Assembly (NCBI GenBank): GCA_964590495.1
Contig: CAZPWQ010000043.1
Span: 1-28,082, forward strand
DNA from: CAZPWQ01 sp964590495
GTDB taxonomy: Bacteria > Bacteroidota > Rhodothermia > Balneolales > Balneolaceae
Reading direction: 5' to 3'
DNA length: 28,082 bases
Shown here: positions 1 to 7,352 of the stretch, in pieces
Position numbering within the stretch: the stretch's first letter is position 1
Layout of the letters: every line of letters starts with the position of its first letter
Translations under genes and position numbers: made by a program
Notes under the pieces: model-generated
The model's input: the letters and a program-made list of their open reading frames with translations, nothing else
Told to the model about the DNA's origin: nothing
Databases searched by the model: none

Positions 1-8
1 GAAATAGC
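1..8 (-). repeat. Tail of a type-A palindromic repeat, cut by window edge
   Basis: The window opens with GAAATAGC. This is the tail that follows the second hairpin in the complete type-A repeats at 1792-1894, 3284-3377 and 7247-7327. The rest of the element presumably lies outside the window, just 3' of the first propeller gene. Confidence 0.5.
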
Positions 9-15
9 TTTTTAG

Positions 16-1179
16 TTAATCCATAACTATACGATACCGTACAATCTCCTCCAGACCGGTTTCCTCATCGGATTCACGGGCATACAGATAGCCATTTTTG
101 ATCACCTGAATTGGTTTACTTCTCGGCCAAGTGAAGCGGGTTATCAGTTCGCCTGTATTTTCTAACACCCACCATTGATAAACCTTCATATCTTCCACCG
201 TCGCGGCGATCCAGAGCCGGTCTTGATCGTCTATTTTCATATCCGTTAGAACCGGCCATGTTCGGGGGAGGTCCATTGATTTCATGTTCCTGATAATTAG
301 ATCAGGAACTTCAGCTTCAATAGCGGATGCTCGTGTTAAGGATATTTTATTATGTGGATAATAAAACGCATGCTGATAGGCTCCATTCGGGCTATATACT
401 TTAATCAAAAAATAGTCTGGTCCGGCCCAATAAATGCTATTATCACTTGAAAGGACGGTCAATGCGTTTCCGAAAAAAGGCTTAATGGGTGCTATTAACC
501 CCATATTTGTACGTATTTCTTCTTTAAATTCGATTAGTCTATTGGATGCTATTTCCCCGGTACTTTCCAAAAGATACAATAAGCCCCTTATTTCAATGTT
601 TTGCCACTCTTTGTTTGGAGTAGAGCTATTTTCAACAAATTCGGCAAGATAGGTACCGTTATTTTTCACGAATATTTTATGTATCCAGGGATAAGATTTA
701 TGCAGTGCCTGATACTTTTCCCTGTTTCTGGCAAGAAGGACAGATTTATCTTCGGAAAGCGAATCGAGCGTAATCACCCTTACTCCTTGTTGTTGAGGAT
801 CATAGACATACAAACGATCTTTACGGATTTGTAAACTTTTTATATAGCCAAATTCACTTGGCCCCTTGCCCTCTCCTCCAAGTTGAGCACTAAGCCGACC
901 ACCAGGTTCAAAAACAACAATTTCCTGATTTTGTACGTCTGCAATAAAAACCCGCCCTAAATTATCGACAGCCATATCACCCATTCTTCCAATTAATACC
1001 ATTTTAGAATCTTCATAAACAACTTCTTTTTCGAACTCTATCGTTTTAGAGGGTATCGAATCGATCGAATGGACGGTCAGATTTTTTAGTTTTTGAAACT
1101 CTTTAGGGAGTTCTTTCTTTTTTTGTGGCGAACATCCCCAGGTAACAATAATTAATAGCAGAAGAAACGGTTGTTTCAT
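16..1179 (-). CDS. 6-bladed beta-propeller lipoprotein (subfamily 1, copy 1)
   Basis: A predicted lipoprotein of 387 residues. The hydrophobic signal ends in a lipobox (TWGC, Cys16), so it should be lipid-anchored in the cell envelope. After about 40 linker residues come repeated beta-strand blocks of the 'GRVFIADVQNQEIVVF' kind and the signature GGEGKGPSEF at 101-110, which all eleven propeller proteins in this window share in some form. This matches the NHL/TolB-like 6-bladed propeller lipoproteins (BF3164-like) common in Bacteroidota, whose function is unknown. It is very close to the next propeller (1921-3126) over its whole length, including a C-terminus rich in Trp (TWPVLTDMKIDD, YQWWVL), so the two arose by duplication. 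A Cys-rich peptide gene lies upstream at 1411, with a terminator-like hairpin between them. The fold is fairly certain; the role is not known. Confidence 0.9.
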   Translation of the reverse strand: MKQPFLLLLIIVTWGCSPQKKKELPKEFQKLKNLTVHSIDSIPSKTIEFEKEVVYEDSKMVLIGRMGDMAVDNLGRVFIADVQNQEIVVFEPGGRLSAQLGGEGKGPSEFGYIKSLQIRKDRLYVYDPQQQGVRVITLDSLSEDKSVLLARNREKYQALHKSYPWIHKIFVKNNGTYLAEFVENSSTPNKEWQNIEIRGLLYLLESTGEIASNRLIEFKEEIRTNMGLIAPIKPFFGNALTVLSSDNSIYWAGPDYFLIKVYSPNGAYQHAFYYPHNKISLTRASAIEAEVPDLIIRNMKSMDLPRTWPVLTDMKIDDQDRLWIAATVEDMKVYQWWVLENTGELITRFTWPRSKPIQVIKNGYLYARESDEETGLEEIVRYRIVMD

Positions 1180-1360
1180 GTGATAATAGAATCAATATTA
1201 TTTGCCAACCTTCGGGACAGACGACATGAATAATCTTTCAAAAAAGGATCTGGATTTTTAAATAAACTATAATTTTAAATTTATAGTAACGATCTTTCGA
1301 ATGGTATTAACTTTCCATTAAAATTATCCTCACGCCTTAAATCATAATATCAAAAAATTT

Positions 1361-1396
1361 TATAACCCTCATCCAAACTAGCGGATGAGGGTTATA
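1361..1396 (-). terminator. Rho-independent terminator or attenuator between peptide and propeller
   Basis: A perfect 14-bp inverted repeat (arms 1361-1374 and 1383-1396, 8-nt loop). On the minus strand it is followed by AAAATTTTTTG. It sits 15 nt after the stop of the Cys-rich peptide gene and about 180 nt before the propeller start at 1179. It would end most peptide transcripts, with possible read-through into the propeller gene. Confidence 0.75.
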
Positions 1397-1410
1397 TGTA
1401 AACCATCTGC

Positions 1411-1572
1411 TTATAACGGCGGGAATTGAGCACATCCCTCGCAATCGACTCCCCATGCTTCAGATAAATCTACACAGTAATCAGTACATTCCTCTAAATT
1501 CCACTTCGGTCCGCATCCCCATTCCGAACCTCCAATGTTACAATGTATATTGCCACCATCACTCCCTGCCAT
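1411..1572 (-). CDS. NVEALA-like Cys-rich exported peptide, 5' end lost in assembly gap
   Basis: A reading frame of 53 codons runs out of the gap at 1573 and stops at 1411. It reads MAGSDGGNIHC, continues with WGCG, EECTDYC and VDCEGC, and ends AQFPPL. It contains six cysteines in about 37 residues (fragment positions 11, 20, 29, 33, 44, 47). The opening 'MAGS' fits the end of an NVEALA-type motif (EALMAG), as in EALASG of the two complete peptides at 18341 and 18845. The leader would lie inside the gap, and the first Met is probably not the start. The peptide lies upstream of, and on the same strand as, a propeller lipoprotein, as at the 18-kb locus. The core shows no residue-level similarity to the other two peptides beyond its cysteine count. 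Assignment to the family is an inference from motif position, composition and context. Confidence 0.65.
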   Translation of the reverse strand: MAGSDGGNIHCNIGGSEWGCGPKWNLEECTDYCVDLSEAWGVDCEGCAQFPPL

Positions 1573-1672
1573 NNNNNNNNNNNNNNNNNNNNNNNNNNNN
1601 NNNNNNNNNNNNNNNNNNNNNNNNNNNNNNNNNNNNNNNNNNNNNNNNNNNNNNNNNNNNNNNNNNNNNNNN
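1573..1672. other. Assembly gap (100 N)
   Basis: Exactly 100 N, the usual placeholder for a gap of unknown length. It removes the leader and start codon of the Cys-rich peptide gene ending at 1411. Further peptide copies could be hidden here, since such genes are tandemly duplicated at 18-19 kb. Confidence 0.98.
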
Positions 1673-1687
1673 CGTTATTGTCAATAC

Positions 1688-1731
1688 TCCTAAGTGGGTA
1701 CTATTTTACTTCTTAGTGGGTATTATTTTAC
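1688..1731. promoter_or_regulatory. Two tandem 22-bp direct repeats upstream of the peptide gene
   Basis: Units 1688-1709 and 1710-1731 match at about 19 of 22 positions. Each contains AGTGGGTA followed by a TATTTTAC block. A 22-bp period is about two helical turns, as expected of a direct-repeat operator. The octamer also occurs, in the other orientation, about 90 bp upstream of both complete peptide genes. A regulator binding site is an inference. Confidence 0.4.
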
Positions 1732-1791
1732 CCCTTAATTACTTAAAGATCATGTTAAATTCTTGTTTTTACTGTACTTGACCATGAATCG

Positions 1792-1894
1792 CCAGACCTG
1801 TCAGGTTTTTCGCAAAGCGATCCCTTCGGGGGAAAACCTGTCAGGTCTTTGCCTTGTAAAGACCCGCGAAGTTTCAAAAATTTTGCGGGTCTGG
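1792..1894. repeat. Type-A double-hairpin repeat (long loop form)
   Basis: The element starts CCAGACCTGTCAGG and ends GCGGGTCTGG. The first hairpin has arms of the AGACCTGTCAGGT kind; the second has arms of the AGACCCGCAAAGTTT kind. The first loop carries the extra block AAGCGATCCCTTCGGG. It lies about 26 nt beyond the stop of the propeller gene at 1921, so the transcript would fold it at its 3' end. Confidence 0.85.
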
Positions 1895-1920
1895 AAATAG
1901 CTTGTTCATTAAATTTTCAT

Positions 1921-3126
1921 TTAATCCATATCAATCCGGTATCGAACGATCTCCTGTATTTCGGTCTCCTCCTCTGTTTCACGGACGTACAGATATCCAT
2001 CTTTGATCTCTTCAATTTGCCGGTCTCTGGGCCAGGTGAATCTGGCGATTAATTGGCCGTTCAGATTTAATACCCACCACTGATAGACAGTCATATCTTC
2101 CACTGTCGTGGCGATCCAGAGCCGGTCTTCATCGTCGATTTTCATATCTGTGAGAACCGGCCAGGTTGAGGGAAGGTCCATAAATTTCATGTTCTGGATA
2201 TAAAAATCGTGAACACCGGCTTCAACCGCGGATTTTTGAGTTAAAGGTATTTTCTTTAGTGGATAATAAAACGCCTGCCGATAGTCACCCTCCGGATTAT
2301 ATTTCTTAATCAAAAAATATTCCGGTCCGGCCCGGTAGATAGTATTGTCACTGGACAGTATAGTCAATGCGATTCCAAAAAAAGGCTCAATGGGTGCTAA
2401 TAACCCCTTACTTTTATTTGTAAGTATAGCTTCTTTAAATTCGATCAGTTTATTGGATGCTATTTCCCCCGTACTGGCCAAGGGATACAATAAGCCCCTC
2501 ATTTCAACATTTTGCCATTCTTTAGTTGGGTCAGGCCTATGTTCAACAAATTCAGCAAGATATGTACCGTTATTTCTCACGAATATTTTATAAATCCAGG
2601 GATAAGTTTTATGCAGTGCCTGATACTTTCCCCTGTTTCCGGCAAGAAGAACAGATTTATCTTCGGCAAGCGAATCGAGAGTAATTACACTAATTCTTTG
2701 TCGATTAGTATCATAAATATACAAACGATCTTTTTGGATTTGTAAACTTCTTATTGAGCCAAATTCACGTGGCCCCTTGCCTTCTCTTCCAAGTTGAGTT
2801 ATAAATCGACCGCCAGAATCATAAACACTAATTTCCTGATTTTGTATGTCTGCAATAAAAACCCGTCCAAAATGATCGACCGCAATATCACCCATTATTC
2901 CAAATAATTCTTCTTCAGAGTTTCCATAAACAACTTCTTTTTCAAATTCAATTGTTTTAGAGGGTATAATATCAGTCGAATAGACGGTCAGATTTTTTAA
3001 TCCCTGAATCTCTTTAGGGAGTTCTTGCTTTTTTTGTGGTGAACAACCACACAGGGAGATATATAAGAAAATCGTGAAAATCCCTATGGAAATTTCAGTC
3101 AGTGATCGTATTCTCATATTTATCAT
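1921..3126 (-). CDS. 6-bladed beta-propeller lipoprotein (subfamily 1, copy 2)
   Basis: 401 residues with a signal peptide and lipobox LCGC (Cys28); the true start could be Met4. The signature GREGKGPREF lies at 113-122. The protein matches the propeller at 16-1179 almost residue for residue after the lipobox, for example SPQKK..ELPKE, 'NLTVYSTDIIPSKTIEFEKE' and the C-terminal DRLWIATTVEDM with YQWWVL. It is a recent paralogue, likely envelope-anchored, with unknown ligand. The gene is followed by a type-A repeat. A TGTAACA-type promoter element lies about 70 nt upstream. No peptide gene is visible in the 275 nt upstream. Confidence 0.9.
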   Translation of the reverse strand: MINMRIRSLTEISIGIFTIFLYISLCGCSPQKKQELPKEIQGLKNLTVYSTDIIPSKTIEFEKEVVYGNSEEELFGIMGDIAVDHFGRVFIADIQNQEISVYDSGGRFITQLGREGKGPREFGSIRSLQIQKDRLYIYDTNRQRISVITLDSLAEDKSVLLAGNRGKYQALHKTYPWIYKIFVRNNGTYLAEFVEHRPDPTKEWQNVEMRGLLYPLASTGEIASNKLIEFKEAILTNKSKGLLAPIEPFFGIALTILSSDNTIYRAGPEYFLIKKYNPEGDYRQAFYYPLKKIPLTQKSAVEAGVHDFYIQNMKFMDLPSTWPVLTDMKIDDEDRLWIATTVEDMTVYQWWVLNLNGQLIARFTWPRDRQIEEIKDGYLYVRETEEETEIQEIVRYRIDMD

Positions 3127-3180
3127 CGTCTAGTTAAAAGGCTCAAAGAAGCTTCGTTTTTAGAGTTTAAAAAGCTAAAT

Positions 3181-3213
3181 GAACAAAAAAACTACTTGTT
3201 ACAGATGTTAGGA
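3181..3213 (-). promoter_or_regulatory. TGTAACA promoter-like element upstream of propeller 1921-3126
   Basis: On the minus strand this reads TCCTAACATCTGTAACA, then AGTAGTTTTTTTGTTC. Nearly the same string lies upstream of the propeller gene at 7353-8573 (8650-8685). TGTAAC is the canonical -35 box of several ECF sigma factors (for example Bacillus SigX). The role here is inferred. Confidence 0.4.
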
Positions 3214-3283
3214 ACTTCTAAGGGAGTTATATTCCTTGGAAAAGATTCCAAAATAAATTAGTAGCTTTTGAGGACTTGAATCA

Positions 3284-3377
3284 CCAGACCTGCGCAAAGC
3301 GATCCCTTCGGGGCCAAAATCTGACAGGTCTTTGCCTTGTAAAGACCCGCAAAGTTTCAAAAACTTTGCGGGTCTGG
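3284..3377. repeat. Type-A double-hairpin repeat, first arm shortened
   Basis: Starts CCAGACCTGCGCAAAGCG and ends GCGGGTCTGG. The second hairpin is perfect, but the left arm of the first hairpin has lost its TCAGGTTTT part. It carries the same loop block as the copy at 1792. It lies about 26 nt after the stop of the propeller at 3403. Confidence 0.85.
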
Positions 3378-3402
3378 AAATAGCTTGTTCATTAAATTTT
3401 CA

Positions 3403-4638
3403 TTAATCCATATCAATCCGATATTGTACAATATTCTGTTGTCCTGTCTCTTTATCGGTCTCAAGAACATATGCGTACCCATTTTTTACTGCCTTAATAG
3501 AACGGTTGTCCGGCCATCGGAACTTGCCAACCATATCGCCGGTATCTTCCAGCACCCACCATTCTCGGACTCCATCCTCAGCCACAATGGTTGACACCCA
3601 CAGCAGGTTGTTATCATCGGCTATCATGGAATGTATGGCCGGCCAGGTTTTCGGCAGCTCGGCATGCTGAACCAAATCGTAATTCCTGGCATCTTCCCTG
3701 TCATCTTCATCAAATATCGAGAGGATTTCTTCCCTGCTTACGACCTTCTTCTGAACTGGATAATAAATAGCTCGCTGATAGTGGCCATCAGGTCCATAGA
3801 TCTTGATCAGAAAGTCATCTGTCCATGTTGTATAGGTATGATTATCATCGGAAATCGTTATCACCATCCTTCCAAGGAAAGATAAAGGTACATAATTAAA
3901 CAGATGGCGGTCTCCGACTTGGGCGACAAGAATTTCACGTTCTTTATTAACTCCAAAAATTTCATCGGAAGTAATCTTACTTTCTCCGTCCATAAAGTAA
4001 TACTTTACGGGTCGGTCCTTATTAAGATTATATCTTGGGCTCTCAACTCTTGCATCCATCATTTGTTCTATAAATCCTGCCAAATAGGTCCCGTCGCTTC
4101 GGAGAAACGGTACCGTTCTAATCCATCCACTTATTTCATCAAATTCTTCCTGGTTAGCTGGTGGGCGAACACTGCCTGACTCGATAACTTCCAGTGAATC
4201 AGCGGAAAATATTGTTGTTCTGAACTGCATAAAGTCAAAAACGTACAATTTGCCTGACACCATTTCGGTATCTGTTATACCAGAAAATTCTCCCGGCCCA
4301 TTTCCCTCTCCTCCCATACTCGTTATGTATTTCCCATCCGGCTCAAACACATGGATCTTCAAAGCTCTGAGATCTGCAATAAAAACTCTTCCGGAATCAT
4401 CTATTTCAATTCCTGCAAACCAACTATATCCGGAAATATTTTCATACCATTCCAGTAAAAATTCACCGGGGGCCTCAAAGGTAGCCTCCCGGACCATTTC
4501 GATAGAAGCGTTCGACTCGGCATCCGCTGAATATACTTTCAGATTTTCGGTCTTTTTGATATGCTCAGGAATGTCTGCCTTTTGAGACGAACACCCCATA
4601 AAAAAAATGATAGTGCAAAAGGCTAAAATATTCTTCAT
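3403..4638 (-). CDS. 6-bladed beta-propeller lipoprotein (subfamily 1, diverged)
   Basis: 411 residues from the start chosen here, the Met of MKNILAFCTIIFFMGC. This gives a normal lipoprotein signal with the lipidated Cys at 16; an upstream ATG at 4692 would add 18 polar residues before it. The signature GGEGNGPGEF lies at 109-118. The C-terminus (KTWPAIHSM, EWWVLEDTGDM, RYRIDMD-like end) places it with the propellers at 16-1179 and 1921-3126, though more diverged. It lies 101 nt after the stop of the propeller at 4740-5756 with no repeat between them, so those two may share a transcript. It is followed by a type-A repeat. Confidence 0.88.
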   Translation of the reverse strand: MKNILAFCTIIFFMGCSSQKADIPEHIKKTENLKVYSADAESNASIEMVREATFEAPGEFLLEWYENISGYSWFAGIEIDDSGRVFIADLRALKIHVFEPDGKYITSMGGEGNGPGEFSGITDTEMVSGKLYVFDFMQFRTTIFSADSLEVIESGSVRPPANQEEFDEISGWIRTVPFLRSDGTYLAGFIEQMMDARVESPRYNLNKDRPVKYYFMDGESKITSDEIFGVNKEREILVAQVGDRHLFNYVPLSFLGRMVITISDDNHTYTTWTDDFLIKIYGPDGHYQRAIYYPVQKKVVSREEILSIFDEDDREDARNYDLVQHAELPKTWPAIHSMIADDNNLLWVSTIVAEDGVREWWVLEDTGDMVGKFRWPDNRSIKAVKNGYAYVLETDKETGQQNIVQYRIDMD

Positions 4639-4739
4639 AAGATTCAGTAAAACCGTAATATTGTTTTTATCAAAATACGCTGCTTTATGCATCTTTGACT
4701 GCCCATCAAATTCGTTCGTTTTATTTAACTGCTACGATA

Positions 4740-5756
4740 TTAAAACTGAATGTCATTTTTATATCTTGTTAACATAAATTTTTCTCCATTTGTAGATACG
4801 GCATAGATAAATTTATTGTCAACTTGGAGACTCCTTGTACCGGGTTTTAATCCGTCCAGGGTGCCTATATAATGTCCGTTATGTTCATTATAAATGTCAA
4901 GATGGGTCGAAATTTGGTCGCCATTTTTATGCGGTATAACTATCCAATATGATTGGTAAATGTTGAAGCCTTCTGTTGAAAATTGAGCCGCAGGTGTATA
5001 GCCCATCATGGCGCCACCATCCGTTTTGATATAATTAGCCTCTGTATTAAAATTATCAATGGTAGCAACCGAATATACAAGTTCACCATCAGAAGAATAC
5101 TTTTTCAAAAGAGGCTCAGAAAATCCTGCATAGTAAATATTATTGTTTTGGGTGTTAATATAACCTTCATAAACCAACGGATTATGCTGGGAAGGAACGT
5201 TTTCAAAACGTCGCAGAGTCCCTTTATTGATATTCATCAGATTAAATAAATATTTTGATCCGATCATTGGAGCAAAAATGATATACGATTTGTTATTTAA
5301 GATTCGAATGCGGTGAGCCATCACTTCCTTTAACTTAAACTCTTTTATAAAGACATTTGGCAGTTCAAAAGTTAAAATCTTGTCTTGCCGTTCATCTAAA
5401 ATAACCAGCGATGAATCTGTAACATCAAAACTTTGTAACTGTAGGATTTCCTTTGGACCTTTTCCTTCTTTTAAACCAATGGTATAATGACGATCAAAAT
5501 CGCCTTTGGTGATAGCTACTATCTTGAAGTCTTTGGCATCCTTAACAAACAGATGGGTTTGGTTCATCTTGATACTGTAGGCATCATAAATATTGAATTC
5601 AGCGAGGTCAACGCTATCGACGGCAGCTAATGTACCTTTTATGATCCGCTGATCAGTTTTTTGAACTTCCTTTGAAAGGAAATTTTTCTTTTTCTCTTTA
5701 CAAGAGATAAAAATTAACAAAGAGAAAAAGATTATAGCCTTAAATAAAACCTGCAT
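4740..5756 (-). CDS. BF3164/TolB-like 6-bladed propeller lipoprotein
   Basis: 338 residues, the shortest complete propeller in the window. The signal peptide ends in the lipobox FISC (Cys19), followed by a Lys-rich stretch. The signature appears as KEGKGPKE at 96-103. The rest shows alternating strand blocks (SLVILDERQDKILTFELP, NIYYAGFSEPLLKKY). It has the general look of the BF3164-like lipoproteins of Bacteroides, and lacks the Trp-rich C-terminus of its left-hand neighbours. No peptide gene is seen upstream. The gene probably forms a transcript with the propeller at 3403. Function unknown; envelope location inferred from the lipobox. Confidence 0.85.
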   Translation of the reverse strand: MQVLFKAIIFFSLLIFISCKEKKKNFLSKEVQKTDQRIIKGTLAAVDSVDLAEFNIYDAYSIKMNQTHLFVKDAKDFKIVAITKGDFDRHYTIGLKEGKGPKEILQLQSFDVTDSSLVILDERQDKILTFELPNVFIKEFKLKEVMAHRIRILNNKSYIIFAPMIGSKYLFNLMNINKGTLRRFENVPSQHNPLVYEGYINTQNNNIYYAGFSEPLLKKYSSDGELVYSVATIDNFNTEANYIKTDGGAMMGYTPAAQFSTEGFNIYQSYWIVIPHKNGDQISTHLDIYNEHNGHYIGTLDGLKPGTRSLQVDNKFIYAVSTNGEKFMLTRYKNDIQF

Positions 5757-5859
5757 AGTTAATGATCTGCTAATTATGATGGAAAATTAATATTCGTGTA
5801 ATTAAATTATTACTTAGATAGTAGGGAACATTTGTCTGTACTTCAAGTTAGGGCAGAAA

Positions 5860-5961
5860 CAGACCTGTCATGTTTTCTCCCGAAGGGATCGCTTTTCGAG
5901 AAACCTGACAGGTCTTTGCCTTGTAAAGACCCGCAAAGTTTCAAAAACTTTGCGGATCTGG
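5860..5961. repeat. Type-A double-hairpin repeat with inverted first loop
   Basis: It has the same two hairpins and tail as the other copies. Here the loop block of the first hairpin reads CCCGAAGGGATCGCTTT, the reverse complement of the block in the copies at 1792 and 3284. It lies about 36 nt beyond the stop of the propeller at 5998. Confidence 0.85.
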
Positions 5962-5997
5962 AAACAGTATAGAATAAATATTTCACTGGAAGCGATA

Positions 5998-7164
5998 TTA
6001 GAAATCATAAATTCTTATATCAGTACCTCTATATACAGGTGCAAATATCCTCTGTTTTTTAAAATCAATTCCCGGGAAATAATTTAAATCAACATCATCA
6101 GAAACAATATTATACCGGTTAACAAGCGTACCCCGGATATCAAATTGGTGTACCCACATGGAACGGCGGGGTGTTTGTGGTGTAACCAAATTTGTATACG
6201 TAATAAGGTATAAATCGCCGTCCGGACTGCTCCTTCCAGCGATATATTTTCTTACCGGCATTTGAGAAAGACGATGGTCAGGATGACTCTTGGTCACATT
6301 ACTGAGATCGATCATAAGCGAGTCGACTTCCGGCGTACGGGAAATCTTATGTTCCCATAGTTTCCTACCGGAAAGGCTGTATTTGGCGATCTTGGGAATG
6401 GCGCTGTACACCAGATAGATCTCTTCAGGATTTGAGCGATCATTAACCGGAAAAGCCAGACATGAATCACGTGCAGGAACGTTCCTGTTTTCAAGGGCCG
6501 ATCTGATTTCTTCTTTGTTTTCACTGGCTGTACAGCCCGTTGGTATTTCTCCGATATCAGCGAGTTTATCCCCATTCCAGTTTATTGCCTGGTAGAGAAA
6601 CTTGCCGTTGGCCTGGGATGGAAGCAGTATCGTTTCATTCAGTGTTACAAAGGGCTGGTTATTGTTGTCATTGAGTGGCAACGGTGGCGGTGGTGGAATT
6701 TCATTGTCAGATGTCGGCTCCTCCTTTAACAAGAATTTTCCATAATCCAGCGAAGAAATGTGTTCCCCATCTGTGAGATTATACTTGTGGATTAAATACT
6801 GGCCCCAATCAACAATAAAAAGATGTTCTTTGGTAATAAAAAAGTCTGCGAGAGCCTGTATTTCTCCAGGACCACGTCCCCTTCTGCCAAATTTGTTAAC
6901 AACGTTACTGCTGTCATCTATCTCAATTACGCCCCAGTTAGCCAGATCCTGAATAAACAGATGTTGGGTTTCATCATCATACTTTAATCTCACCGGTAAA
7001 CCCAGCAACAGATCCTCAATCGCTGTCAGATCATCATAGGTCTTGAGTTCTTTGACTTCTACTTCAGCAGCATCTTCGGAATCATCTGCGTCTTTTTTCT
7101 GACAACCTGTTACGAAACTGAGTAATACCAAACTTAATAAAATACAGGTGATATAGGATTTCAT
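5998..7164 (-). CDS. 6-bladed beta-propeller lipoprotein (subfamily 2, copy 1)
   Basis: 388 residues with lipobox VTGC (Cys21), followed by an acidic linker (DADDSEDAAEVEVKEL). The signature GRRGRGPGEI lies at 93-102. A run of prolines (NEIPPPPPLPLND) near residues 153-165 is probably an exposed loop between blades. It pairs with the next gene (7353-8573). Both have TYDDL/DYETI after the linker, GRRGxGPGE, a Pro-rich loop, an 'FPVNDxxxxxELYxxY' block and a similar end (WVHQFDIRG / WIHQFNTEG, then RIF and an IR-Y motif). Likely lipid-anchored in the envelope, with an unknown ligand. A type-A repeat lies just after its stop. Confidence 0.88.
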   Translation of the reverse strand: MKSYITCILLSLVLLSFVTGCQKKDADDSEDAAEVEVKELKTYDDLTAIEDLLLGLPVRLKYDDETQHLFIQDLANWGVIEIDDSSNVVNKFGRRGRGPGEIQALADFFITKEHLFIVDWGQYLIHKYNLTDGEHISSLDYGKFLLKEEPTSDNEIPPPPPLPLNDNNNQPFVTLNETILLPSQANGKFLYQAINWNGDKLADIGEIPTGCTASENKEEIRSALENRNVPARDSCLAFPVNDRSNPEEIYLVYSAIPKIAKYSLSGRKLWEHKISRTPEVDSLMIDLSNVTKSHPDHRLSQMPVRKYIAGRSSPDGDLYLITYTNLVTPQTPRRSMWVHQFDIRGTLVNRYNIVSDDVDLNYFPGIDFKKQRIFAPVYRGTDIRIYDF

Positions 7165-7246
7165 AATTAATGTGTAGAAATTTAGTGTATGATTAACAGC
7201 GCTTCTTCAACTGCTTGAATGCATTGCCTCGAAACTAAATTAATCA

Positions 7247-7327
7247 CCAGACCTGTCAGGTTTCTAAAACCTGACAGGTCTTTGCCTCGTAAAGACCCGC
7301 AAAGTTTTAAAAACTTTGCGGATCTGG
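7247..7327. repeat. Type-A double-hairpin repeat (short loop form)
   Basis: Compact form with first hairpin CCAGACCTGTCAGGTTTCTA / AAACCTGACAGGTC and second hairpin arms of the GACCCGCAAAGTTTT kind, ending GCGGATCTGG. It lies about 26 nt after the stop of the propeller at 7353. Confidence 0.88.
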
Positions 7328-7352
7328 AAATAGCCTGTTCATCAACTTTTGA

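Noticed and set aside
1455..1781. Plus-strand frame spanning the first assembly gap
   Set aside because: It is held open only by the N run; the opposite strand has a Cys-rich frame with its own terminator.
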